Below the pieces are notes generated by a model. That model saw only the letters and a list, made by a program, of their open reading frames with translations. It ran no database searches and was not told where the DNA came from. The position numbers were made by a program, and so were the translations under genes. From Ignelater luminosus (taxonomy: Eukaryota; Arthropoda; Insecta; Coleoptera; Elateridae), in contig VTPC01090906.1 in NCBI GenBank assembly GCA_011009095.1, forward strand, positions 97,047-161,046: 64,000 bases of DNA, given 5' to 3'. This document shows positions 26,402-36,229 of the stretch, piece by piece (within the stretch, counting starts at the first letter, position 1; the number at the start of each line of letters is the position of its first letter).

Positions 26402-26559
26402 CGGTTGCACAAAAATAATTTGATCATTGGTCAAGTTGATCAGTTGATTAGCCGATTTGATTGGACAAGGCTGAATATTTCACAACTTCCGATTGGTTAA
26501 TTAATTGATCAAGTGGTCGATCAATCGATCAAGCATTTAACAAAGCTTTGTGCAACCCG
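26402..26559. mobile_element. Palindromic MITE inserted in a LINE
   Basis: Terminal inverted repeats GGTTGCACAAA (26403 on) and TTTGTGCAACC (to 26557) bound a roughly 155-bp element. The halves form a long imperfect inverted repeat rich in TTGATCA-type words. Minus-strand LINE coding similarity stops at its right edge (ERILEN) and resumes at its left edge (about 26398, leading to ENQAGFR), which proves insertion into the older LINE. No clear target duplication is visible, so the superfamily is left open. Confidence 0.8.
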
Positions 26560-26845
26560 GCCTGTCTGTTTTCAAGAATCCTCTCATACTTATATTTTGC
26601 CAACTACACTTAGTAGAGAAATGTCCCTGTGGTTGCTACACGTCGTGTTCTCCCGTTTTTTTTTTTGGAAGTCTTCAATCATTGGGTATATTCTTCTTTT
26701 TCCAAACCTTCACTATTAATTCGTGAAGTCGCCTAGTTCCTTCCTGTCCCATATTTTTAAGCATCTCGGATTTAATCCCATCTTCTCCTGCGGATTTGCC
26801 ATTTTGTATCAGAACTAATAGAGCTGTATTTATTAACCATTATTA

Positions 26846-27257
26846 GAGACTTTGATGAAAATAGTGTCATGTGCATGGGAAGACTGATACTGACCAACTC
26901 TTACGAAATAAATATTAGAGCACACTCACTTTTATAATAATACTGTGGTTAGGTTCACAGAAAACTATGGTCAGTCAAATTATTTGAAATAAAGACTGTA
27001 TTAACTGAAAATCTGGGAAAAGCAAGATTTCAAGTTCACAGTTTACTCAAAATTTGAAAAACTTAAATCCAACACAATAAATATCTAATCTAATGGGCGC
27101 CGCTGGATTTTCTATTAAACAGGTAAATCTACAAACCTGTATCGCATATTTTTAGAAACTGTAATAAACTAAACATTCATTTAACAAAGAACAAAGGATG
27201 CAACCTGACGAGATTTCTTAAAATTAAAAGAAACTCAAATTTCTCACAATATATAAT
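26846..27257. other. Non-coding DNA
   Basis: No gene or recognisable repeat. Confidence 0.5.
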
Positions 27258-27511
27258 AATTGTAACTGTATCATGCTGCAATTGCAATATGAATGAAATG
27301 GGACTACAGAGAAAATTTGCTTCAATTCTAAGCGGGAAAGCTTGAACAGTAATGCATTTAATTTACTTACGATTCTATACTTTTTAAATTAAACTTTCAA
27401 TTTTTAGCTGGGTAATTAAGTGACTAAAATCTTAAACTATGAAATAGACAGGTTGATCAAAAAAAAAGTAATTTCTACTTCCATTCTTAAGCGCTAGATT
27501 CCACTAGCTAG
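27258..27511. repeat. Anonymous interspersed repeat, copy A (uninterrupted)
   Basis: Aligns by eye over its whole length with the sequence flanking the complete transposon at 30107-31411. Shared strings include 'CAATTCTAAGCG(G/A)GAAAG', 'GATTCTATACTTT', 'TTTTTAGCT(G/A)GGTAAT' and 'CCACTAGCTAG', the last being the right limit of both copies. It is non-coding. It preserves the pre-insertion arrangement of the site occupied in copy B. Confidence 0.8.
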
Positions 27512-30069
27512 AAAAACTAGAAAAAAAAATAATAAAATGGATTATCAAAGAAGCTGTCACACTTTTAATATAAAATTGCCTTTCTAATGAATTTTCAAAA
27601 CTGAACTGATACCTATCACAAAAACTGTAATAATAATGTTATAAGAATCCTAATTCAAGTTTTGATATTATTAATAAGGATGTTGCATTTGTAGTAGTTG
27701 TATATCATTTATTGCCTAGCACGAAAAAAAAGAGTTTTGATTTGATCAAATAAGTCTTTTTTAAGTAAACACGTCTTCCTACAAGTTTCTGCTTTCAAAA
27801 TAGTGCCTACACAAGTGGTCATCCCAACGCAGCGTCGGATCGAATCCGTGAGATCTTTTAATCGGCCGTATGACCACTTTGACGCCCTTTCCAAATCATT
27901 GAGCTTGACCCCTCATCTCATTGATGATGGTTAGCTTACCGTTTGTTATCAACGTTGTAGGACAAGTCAGTTCTTAAATTTATACATTGTTTTAAGCACT
28001 TAATTAAACGGAATAATGATACAGATAAAATGGGACTTGTCTAGTTTAGCTTATAAAGTTCAGAAATCAATTTTTTTTTAATAATTAATAACGGATATGT
28101 CGGAAATGATTTAGTGATATTAAACAAGTGGTGTAACTTTTATATCTTTTTACGTGGAAAGGAATCTAGGCCAGGTATTAGACGAATAATTTACTACATT
28201 AAGGTAATTTTCCATATTATCCTATTTACATAGACATGAAAGTATTAATACAAAACAAATTGAATTAAAACTGCTGTGGGAGGATTATAAAGTAGGTTTT
28301 GGGGGTCGATTTTATTTTATTTCCTGATATATATATGTATTATTGTAATCGTAATGTATGGAGAAGCGAAACGAGAAAAAAAGAAAATTTAAATTTTCAC
28401 ATGAAACACAAACAGCCGTGGTGGTAGTTTCATCTGTATTGCCACGGTTAATAAAGACGAAATCATTTAATTAATAATGTAGTGCTGTTTTAAGCAGCCT
28501 TTGAATTTAATTATAATGTAGAATCGTATATTTCGCGTTAACGATGAAGTGTGGAGGTTTCATTAGAAACGACCTAAAATAACATTACCAAACACACGCA
28601 CATACATACATACACGTACATATCTCGAACAAATTATTCTTTTGATAGAGAATAATTAAACAGACAAGTGAAATACTTTAAAATAAAGCGCTAATCTGAC
28701 CCTTTGAGTACTTTGTGAAGTTAGCTACAATAACACAAGCAAGTAGAGGGTTTGGGATGCAAGACACCGTGAAATTACACTAGTGCGGGTTAGGGAAGTT
28801 CCCTGGGGCCAAGCGGTCCAACATCCATCTCTCGGGTCACTACCGGACTCGCCGGACAGACCAAATAAACGTGCAGTGGTACCAACATATCTTGTTTGAC
28901 TGAACATTGTTGTTTAATGTCGGTTGGAATATCTATAATGAAATATTCACGCAGTAAATTGTGTAAATACCGAGAATTTAATCGCTATGCTCTCGCTACA
29001 AAGCCATTTACGATACCTTTAATACCCCGCGGTTAAGGGTGAAACTGGGTATTTTAAAAATTTTAAATGGTTTTTAAATATTATTCTCAGTTTTTCTTTA
29101 TGCGTTTAAACTCATTTTATTTATAACGTTTTAGGCGTAAACTTGTTTTGATTTGTACTTTTATAAAAACCCACGTTTGATTCTAGATAAGCGGACATTC
29201 ATGAAGAAGAGAAAGTTATGCATGTTTACTATAAAATCGGACAAGTTGTAGGTATTTTTTCAATATGCACCTAATAATTAAAAAACAATTAACGACACAA
29301 TAACATGCTCGATTAATTATTATGCAACGGCTTAAGAAAAAAACCTTAGGGTATGCGGTTTTAAGATGACGAAATTAGAAATTGAATGAAGTCATTTGGA
29401 ATTGCTAATGACTTACGCTCATTAAAATCGATAGTTAGTGCTACAAGAGAGGAAACCCAAACCAACAAGAAAACAACCTATAAACTCCTATCGCCGGCCA
29501 GCATAATTAAATATCACACACGAGCTGTTCTCTGATTATAATTCTCTAGTTTTGTGGAAGGTTTACTAAGTAACCAGAAAGAACTACTTTTGCACTGTTT
29601 AAATGTGTCACACATTTATTAAACCTAGCCGGAGGCAGTTTCTTGTTTATCAAAGTGGAAAAAAACAGTAGAAGTAAGTTATTAATACGCCGAGTTCTCG
29701 TAATCACAGAAACTGGTAAGCTAAAGATCGTATTTTTCAAAAGGTTTCACATGTAACATATTCAAAGAAGAAAGCAAAATTTGTTCTTATTTCTTCAACC
29801 CAATAGTCGGTTTATTTTTCATTGCATTTTAACAAAACCTCTAAAAACCAACTAGGTTGAGGTTTTACTATAGTTTGTCTAAAGTTAGCTTACAAGAGCT
29901 TTTAACTTATTAAGTATTATGTAAATTCAACACCTGGAGAAAATAATCATTCCGAACTTCCACTCTTTGAAAAACTGTACATAAACAATCTGAACAAAGC
30001 GTAACTGTATTATGGCGTATTATCCAGATCAATCAGAGAAATTTGATTGTCTCAAGATATTTTTTAATT
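27512..30069. other. Non-coding DNA with one GC-rich island
   Basis: Mostly AT-rich. A compact GC-rich island at about 28760-28885 is open over 60 codons on minus but has no domain I recognise and no clear splice frame. A short (CATA)n-like run lies near 28600-28622. No gene is supported. Confidence 0.5.
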
Positions 30070-30106
30070 TAGATATAATTATTGCAGCTGTATCAAGCTA
30101 CAACTA

Positions 30107-30137
30107 AAGGGTTTTTCAATAAGAGGTGTTATTTTGA
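30107..30137 (+). repeat. Left terminal inverted repeat of the complete transposon
   Basis: 31 bp matching the right end in inverse orientation with a single mismatch (position 10), preceded by TA. Confidence 0.93.
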
Positions 30138-30220
30138 ATAGCCCGCTATTTCGGTAGATGTCACTTTTGAAGCTATCATTTTTTGACATTTGACAAGTAG
30201 AAACTACGCCATTAATAAAT

Positions 30221-31306
30221 ATGGAACGATACACGCTTCAACAACGCATTGAAATTATTAAAATTCACTATAAAAATGGTGAAGATTTGGCAGAGACGGT
30301 TCGTAAAACTCGAACATTTTTGGGTCACCGTGAAGCACCTTGTCGGACCGCAATACAGAAATTGGTGAAAAAATTCGAGCTCTTGGGACAAGTTAGTGAT
30401 GTGAAGAATAAAACCCGTGCACGTCGCTCAAGAACAGCCGAGAATATTGCTGTTGTAGCCGAAAGTGTTAAAGAAAACCCAGGTTTGTCCATTCCTCGTC
30501 GTTCTTTGGAATTAGCCATTCCACAAACGTCATTACACCGTATTTTGCATAAAGATTTGGGTCTTAAGGCTTATAAAGTCCAGTTAACACAAGAACTCAA
30601 GCCGGCCGATCATCAACAACGTCGTGTCTTTGCTGATTGGGTCGTTGAAATGCATGAAAATGATCCAGAATTCCATCGAAAAATCATCTTGAGTGATGAG
30701 GCCCATTTCCACCTCGGTGGCTTCGTCAACAAGCAAAATTGTCGGATCTGGGGCTCAGAAAATCCAAGAGTTATTGTTGAAAAGTCTCTCTATCCTCAAC
30801 GTGTGACTGTTTGGTGCGGTTTATGGTCCGGCGGAGTCATTGGACCTTACTTTTTCGAAAATGAGGCTGGAGCAACAGTTACGGTGACTGGATTGCGCTA
30901 TCGAGAGATGATTAACGATTTTTTATGGCCGGAATTGGATGGTATTGATCTGGACAACGTTTACTTTCAACAAGACGGCGCTACGTGCCACACAAGCAAC
31001 GAAACCATTGATCTTTTACGGAAAAAGTTTCCGGACCGTGTTATCTCTCGAAGAGGTGATCACAATTGGCCACCGAGATCTTGTGATTTAACACCTTGCG
31101 ACTTCTTTCTTTGGGGCCACGTGAAAGAGAAGGTCTACGCCAACAGCCCAGCGTCGATTCAAGACCTCAAAGATGGAATTCGTGAGGCTATCGAGGACAT
31201 AGGGCAGCCACTTTGCGATTTGGTTATGGAAAATTTCATGAAAAGGATTTTGTCCTGTAAGCGTGGTCGTGGTGGTCATTTGCCTGATGTTATTTTCCAC
31301 TATTAA
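30221..31306 (+). CDS. Transposase, IS630-Tc1-mariner superfamily, intact (361 aa)
   Basis: Cut-and-paste transposase acting on its own TIRs in the nucleus. The single open frame runs from ATG 30221 to TAA, at normal family length. Residues about 1-55 and 75-115 look like the two helix-turn-helix halves of the DNA-binding domain, joined by a basic RARRSRT stretch (66-72). The catalytic core shows D159 (LSDEAHFH), D252 (FQQDGATCHTS) and a third acidic block PRSCDLTPCDFFLWG (286-299). From D252 there are 36 residues to D289 and 41 to D294. The latter spacing fits the DD41D groups (rosa/VISITOR-like), the former a shorter mariner-like spacing. The usual mariner SPDLAPxD reads SCDLTPCD here. No stops, frameshifts or introns. 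The clade needs a phylogeny. Confidence 0.93.
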   Translation: MERYTLQQRIEIIKIHYKNGEDLAETVRKTRTFLGHREAPCRTAIQKLVKKFELLGQVSDVKNKTRARRSRTAENIAVVAESVKENPGLSIPRRSLELAIPQTSLHRILHKDLGLKAYKVQLTQELKPADHQQRRVFADWVVEMHENDPEFHRKIILSDEAHFHLGGFVNKQNCRIWGSENPRVIVEKSLYPQRVTVWCGLWSGGVIGPYFFENEAGATVTVTGLRYREMINDFLWPELDGIDLDNVYFQQDGATCHTSNETIDLLRKKFPDRVISRRGDHNWPPRSCDLTPCDFFLWGHVKEKVYANSPASIQDLKDGIREAIEDIGQPLCDLVMENFMKRILSCKRGRGGHLPDVIFHY

Positions 31307-31380
31307 CGGCATAGCTTCCTCTTTATAATGAAATAAACATCCGATCATTTATATTAAAAAATGGCACTTTTCTTTGAATA

Positions 31381-31411
31381 TCAAAATAACACCTCTTATT
31401 GGAAAACCCTT
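31381..31411 (-). repeat. Right terminal inverted repeat of the complete transposon
   Basis: Inverse of the left repeat with one mismatch, followed by TA at 31412-31413. Confidence 0.93.
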
Positions 31412-31970
31412 TACAATACAAATGAAGTGAGACTGCACAGAAAATCGGCATCAATTCTAAGCGAGAAAGTTCGAACAGTAAAGCGGGAATTAACATAATC
31501 CATTCAAGATTCTATACTTTCAAAATTAAAATTTCAACTTTTAGCTAGGTAATTTAGTAACTAAAACAATATTTTTAAACTGTGACATAAATAGGTTTAT
31601 CGAAAAAAAAATAAGAAATTTCTACTTCCATTTTTAAGCGTTAGGTTCCACTAGCTAGCGGGCTACTTACGGATTTAAGACATGCAAAAGAAGAAAAACC
31701 TAATAAAAAGCTGCTATTTATATATCACTTTCTTCATGGGTGCAAATTAAAATTAAACTGTAATTATTTGCATACCCCTGCCCCCCTTAACGAATTTCCT
31801 CAATTCTCATTTAGCTGCGCCTACTCAGAGAATTATTTGTTTGTAATGAAATACACAGATAAGGAAGAAGAAGGATTTTTGATAGTCACTTGTAATTGCA
31901 AACTGAAATATAATAATTAACACGTCCAGAAATATCTTGATCCGTTTGATCTTGTATGGTACGACTAGGA

Positions 31971-32530
31971 CACGTCAATGTGTAATTTTAGTGTTCCAAA
32001 GATTCTTCTACGCCTTGAATGGCATGTCGTAATTCGCAATTTAGAACTAATAATCTGTTGGTTATTTAGTATCTCTACTACTGTTTAGAGTAGATTGTCA
32101 GCGTTTTGTTTAGAAGTTCCTAATTTCCTAATCCTAAGACCCTAAATTTGAATCACAACTTAATTTTATAAATTCGAGATGTACAATCAACATTTATCTC
32201 AAGAATCTTCTGTGTCTCGAATGACATAATTCGTAATTCCGAACTAATAGTTTGTTGCTTATGTAGTGCCTACGAGTGTTTAGAGTAGGCTTCCAGAATT
32301 TTTTTTCTCCAGAATTCCCAGACGTTTAATAATATATTATATGAAAACTTATATCTGTAAATCCCAAAATGCAATTTGCAGCTTTACAAGTTTGTAAATT
32401 CCAAAACGTACTCTTTGTACAATCAGCGTCCACAGATTATCTTAGATGTTTGTCATGCTGACATATAGAAGAAGAAATTGCAGCACAAATGCTCCTTATA
32501 TTGAACGTCTCGAATAAGTTACAGCATCTC
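31971..32530. repeat. Degenerate tandem array, about 205-bp unit
   Basis: Two clear units run from about 31971 and 32176. They share 'AATTCGCAATTTAGAACTAATA' versus 'AATTCCGAACTAATAG', then 'TCTGTTGGTTATTTAGTA' versus 'TTTGTTGCTTATGTAGTG', then 'TGTTTAGAGTAG(A/G)'. A third, shorter decayed unit starts near 32413 (GTACAATCAGCGTCCACAG). Non-coding. Confidence 0.7.
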
Positions 32531-33712
32531 ATCGATATTTACTAGTAGTATCTTGATCGTCAGAACTGTCAGTTCCAGTTCTTTGACTCAGCGATACTTG
32601 AGATACTTGACATAATCTTGTTAGGTACCATGGACACTACGAAGAAAGTGCAATGGGGTGCATTTACACCTTCCTGCATAAAAGATCTAGTTGGAAATAA
32701 ACAAAAAAAAAACAAATATTAGTTTACTTGGCGTCAAGCCAAGCTTACCAAAAGCTGTTCTACGTCCTGTTTTCTAAAATTGAGATTTGAGATCTTAGGT
32801 CCTAACATAACATAACCATCTGTACCACAAGAGTACTGTGTCCTTCTAGAGCAAAATAGTTTTACAAATGTATGCATCTGTCGTCTGGAAAGCTCAACGA
32901 TCGTGACGAAACCAGGAAGTCTGGCCTATAAAGTCTAATATAGACAGAGAGATTCCGAAACCCAATTTATAAACCAGCCTTGTGCTGAGCTGTTAATGTT
33001 AAGCTGCAAATATAAAGACTGTACAGGTGTATATGGAGGGCGAGAAAGTTAAACTACAACTTTTAATGCAACCTCTTGCGTAGACACGTACAAACTTCAC
33101 TATCGAGTAATATACAAAAACACATCAACGTAGACCATCCTGCTCTAGCATATAGTTCTATCGAAGCAAATGACTTTTAGAATATTGCACAGTAGAAATA
33201 ATTATCCTTGTTAAGCTTTCAGAATACGTGCAGTCTTGAAGAGGCCTCCTTTTCTACAACAAAATATAATAATAGGTGGTCTGCTGTTTTACGTCAGGGC
33301 ACAAAAAAGAGCATTTTAAAGAAAAGAGCCCAGCTCATGGATAACCAAGATCTTTCATTGGGGTTTCTAAAGATATCGGCGAACTATCAAAAAGGAGTTT
33401 TTGTATTTTTTCTTTTTAGTTATTATCACAGGTGCTGGTAGTTGTTTCTTCTTATTCATTCTTGAAGTTTATCACTATTTTTGATCTCTCTTAAAGTTTT
33501 TTCTTAAGTGTTGTTCCGTTTTGGCCACATGTTAATTCTCCGTCTGTAAAGTTTGTCTAATGGATTCGTTTATGAAAGACCAAAAGACCTTAACCCTCTG
33601 CTGCAGCTATAATCGTGACTGTAGTCCTTAAGGAGTTTTTAAAGTAATGGGCCTATAAAATTATAATCGATTTGGTAGCGGTAAGTAGGATATTACACTA
33701 CATGTAAGGGTA
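32531..33712. other. Non-coding DNA
   Basis: No gene supported. Short open frames only. Confidence 0.5.
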
Positions 33713-34903
33713 AGGTGAAAAGTTCTCGGCCTGACACAGAGATGGCGTTCCAATCAGCGAAAATTTATTATTCCTGCCTAGGTGCACGTGTTATTAGTTT
33801 GTATGACAAGTTTCAACTTGTTCTCTCGAGTAGTTTGTTTACACGAATTTTTGCAGTAGACGTCTTGCGTGTTTTTCGTTAAAATGGATAAACTTGAATA
33901 TCGTGCGGTCATAAAACTCTTCGTTTTGGATGGATTAACCCCTGAGGAAATTCATTCAAAGTTGACAAAAGTTTACGGGGACTCTGCTCCTTCAATGTCA
34001 ACCGTTAAAAAGTGTTAAAAAAAGTTAAAAAGAAGATGACCCACGTAAAGGACGGCCAAAAACCGCAACCACACCGGAAACCGAAAATCGTGGTGGACAA
34101 TGTGAGTGAGATAGCTGAGGCCGTGGGGATATCGGAAGAAAGGGTGCGAAACATCTTGCACAAAGAATTAAGGATGCGAAAGCTCTGCGCAAGGTGGGTG
34201 CCGCATTTGCTGATTCAATAGGGATCCGACCGATTTTGTGAGGCGATTTGTTACAATGAGACATAGATCCACCACTACACGCCAGAAACGAAACAGCAGT
34301 CGAAGTAGTGGGTGGAAGACGATAGTTCAGCGCCAAAGAAAACGAAGTCGATCGTATCTGCTGGAAAGGTCATGACCAGTGTGTTTTGGGATGCGAAACG
34401 GATTCTGTTAATAGATTACCCTGAAAAAGGCAGAACAATTACGGGCGAATATTACTCCAACCTTCTTGACCAGCTGGATGCCAAAATTCGCGAGAAGAGG
34501 CCTGGCTTGAAGAAGAAAAAAATCATCTTTCAACCAGGACAACGCACCTGCTCACAAAGGTGCGTTTGCAATGGGAAACTGCGGGATTTGGGGTATAATT
34601 ACCTCGACCATTCCCCCCAATCTCCTGATTTGGCACCCCCAGACTTTTATATGTTTCCAGACTTGAAGAAATTTGTTTCTGGGAAGCGCTTCGCGTCCAA
34701 TGAAGAAGTTGAGAGGCCCGTAGATGGATATTTTCATAGCCCTCCAGACTCTCACTTCTGGGAAGGAAACTGATGTTGGAGAAACGCTGGACTAAGTGTG
34801 TTGAAGTCAAGGGATATTGTTTGGGGAGATTATGTAGAAAAATAAAATAATTTTTTAACTTAAAATCGCAGACTTTCATTGTCAGGCTGAGAATTTTTCA
34901 CCT
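33713..34903 (+). mobile_element. mariner element (mellifera/irritans-type), inactive, about 1191 bp
   Basis: Ends 'AGGTGAAAAGTTCTCGGCC' (from 33713) and, inverted, 'AGGTGAAAAATTCTCAGCC' (to 34903) are terminal inverted repeats of about 26 bp with few mismatches. TA dinucleotides at 33711-33712 and 34904-34905 are the target duplication. The interior is a frameshifted mariner transposase. It is slightly shorter than full-length mariners (about 1.3 kb), consistent with small internal deletions. Confidence 0.9.
33884..34845 (+). pseudogene. mariner transposase, frameshifted
   Basis: Starts at ATG 33884 with DKLEYRAVIKLFVLDGLTP and EEIHSKLTKVYGDSAPS, the first helix-turn-helix. A stop follows after about 43 codons. 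The GRPKTATTPE-like linker and the second helix-turn-helix (EIAEAVGISEERVRNILHKE, about 34108-34170) lie in another frame. SAPKKTKSI and VFWDAKRILLIDY (34320-34420), YYSNLLDQLDAKI, IIFQPGQRTCSQR (about 34525-34560; the expected 'HQDNAPAH' block, readable in a shifted frame as NQDNAPAHKG) and QSPDLAPPDFYMF (about 34619-34655; third catalytic block) follow. The protein ends at TAA 34843-34845. A portion around the first catalytic aspartate is deleted or scrambled near 34210-34300. Clearly dead. Confidence 0.9.
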
Positions 34904-34905
34904 TA

Positions 34906-36229
34906 CTCTTAAAAATTTAAAAGGAACTGTCCAACCTTTCTCGGCTTAGATTTGTACTTTCATTGTTCGTTGTCTTTTAGGTGATAATAATAAAGAATTG
35001 GTTAAGAAAACTTGATTGGTCAGATATTATACCACATTACCATTTTTGAAACCGAAAGAACCGATTTTGCTTTTTTCCTTTGTAGACAAAGCAGGATCAG
35101 TACTACAATAATATATTTTAAGTTTGTAGCAATAGTCATCAGAACTGCACACAACACTCCATCTTTATATTCGAATATACATTGTTTAGATGGATGGTGA
35201 CCTAAGTATTTCACCAGAGTTTCATCAGTGGATCAGTTTTGATGAAAAATGCCCCACTGCTCAAACTTCTTATCTATAATATTCATAAAAGATCGAACGT
35301 TATATATTTTATCACGTTCTTTTCATTTTGGGCATCGACTACTGTGTCATATAGCGTGGATTTGAAAACCACCAAGATTTTTGATTTAAAACGGCATGAC
35401 TCTATTTCATTCTACAATCAAGCCAGAAGATTAAATATTTAAAGCATTTTTGATAAAAATCATACCTGAGTATGATAATCAACAAACAACTCTTCCACCT
35501 TCTAAGAAATCACCACTTCACGATAGTCAACACAAAGTTTTCTTGTTACTTTTAAATAAGTTTAGATTTCTATCGTTTTACTGACATGAGAAGCAGCGTA
35601 TTGTGTTTAAAATCTTTTCTAAAAATAACCACACGTAGGAGAAAAGAAAAGGACGACTTTTATCACACCCAAAACCAGTGCTTGTATGAAAAAAATTTAA
35701 ATGTTTATCGGGGAAGTTGAAACAACCCACCGGTTGATTGGCGCTGCAACTATCCCAACTCTAGTATTTGAATATACTCAACTCCTTTCATAATAGCAGT
35801 TAGCTGTTTGTTTTCAATTATTCGGTTTCAATATTAAACATAAATTGACAAGGAAGAAAATATAGTAAATAAATAATGAATTAGTAATTTAGTAAATGAC
35901 AATTGATTAATTAAAAACGTAATTATTTTATTAAATGAAAATGGTTTTTCTTTTATTAAAAACATACTATAATGAAGTTTGTCCACTTTCAGCTTAACTT
36001 AATTCAGTGCTTTTTTTGTTTTGAAACATTATTACGACACGTATACAAAATATAATAAAATGTAAACTTATATAAAAGGATTCAAAATTAAATTTTTTTT
36101 TCTTTAATAATCCAAAAGTGAACCGTTAGCAAATTTTGCTTAAAATATCCGACTGAGATTGGGCCTTTTTTATTGCAAATCTAGTAGAGGCTGGATGCAT
36201 ACTGTATAAATTTGCAAAAGCACAAACTA
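34906..36229. other. AT-rich non-coding DNA
   Basis: No gene supported. Confidence 0.55.

Larger units (their letters stand above)
25224..26845 (-). pseudogene. LINE RT and 3' end with (TAAG)n tail, antisense
   Basis: Read on minus from about 26845: NGKSAGEDGIKSEMLKN (RT N-terminal block), then a VWKKKNIPND stretch and DISLLSVVGKI plus ERILEN (motif 1 region, about 26640-26565). A MITE then interrupts. Next come QENQAGFRQ (about 26375; 'NQAGFR'), a SMEKACDTLPRERIW block (about 26265-26220; motif A region with the aspartate displaced or changed), DLYRNTANMVRARAG and, farther down, a thumb and C-terminal block (KTVLVQILVYGSESLVLNEK, about 25650-25590). SSDMKRRRGRSRTIWNTAIG (about 25410-25355) is the basic C-terminal signature. 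The 3' end is GAAGCGGATAAGTAAGTAAG, a microsatellite tail occupying 25224-25240 on +. Many frameshifts and no intact YxDD were seen. The endonuclease is missing (5' truncation). Confidence 0.75.
30107..31411 (+). mobile_element. Structurally complete mariner-class (IS630-Tc1-mariner) transposon, 1305 bp
   Basis: Terminal inverted repeats of 31 bp with one mismatch begin AAGGGTTTT(T/C)CAATAAGAG at 30107 and end at 31411. TA dinucleotides at 30105-30106 and 31412-31413 form the expected target duplication. One uninterrupted transposase gene fills most of the interior. The leader is 114 bp and the trailer 105 bp. With intact ends and an intact gene it looks recently inserted and potentially competent. 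Activity itself cannot be read from sequence. Confidence 0.93.
30070..31658. repeat. Anonymous interspersed repeat, copy B (interrupted)
   Basis: The left part is 30070-30106 and the right part 31412-31658. The two halves together match copy A at 27258-27511, and the match is broken exactly by the transposon at 30107-31411. The right limit is the shared CCACTAGCTAG string. Confidence 0.8.

Noticed and set aside
34025-34336. 103-codon minus-strand open frame
   Set aside because: Shadow of the + strand mariner transposase; the opposite strand carries the recognisable domains.
34523-34879. 118-codon minus-strand open frame
   Set aside because: Antisense shadow of the mariner C-terminus and right TIR.
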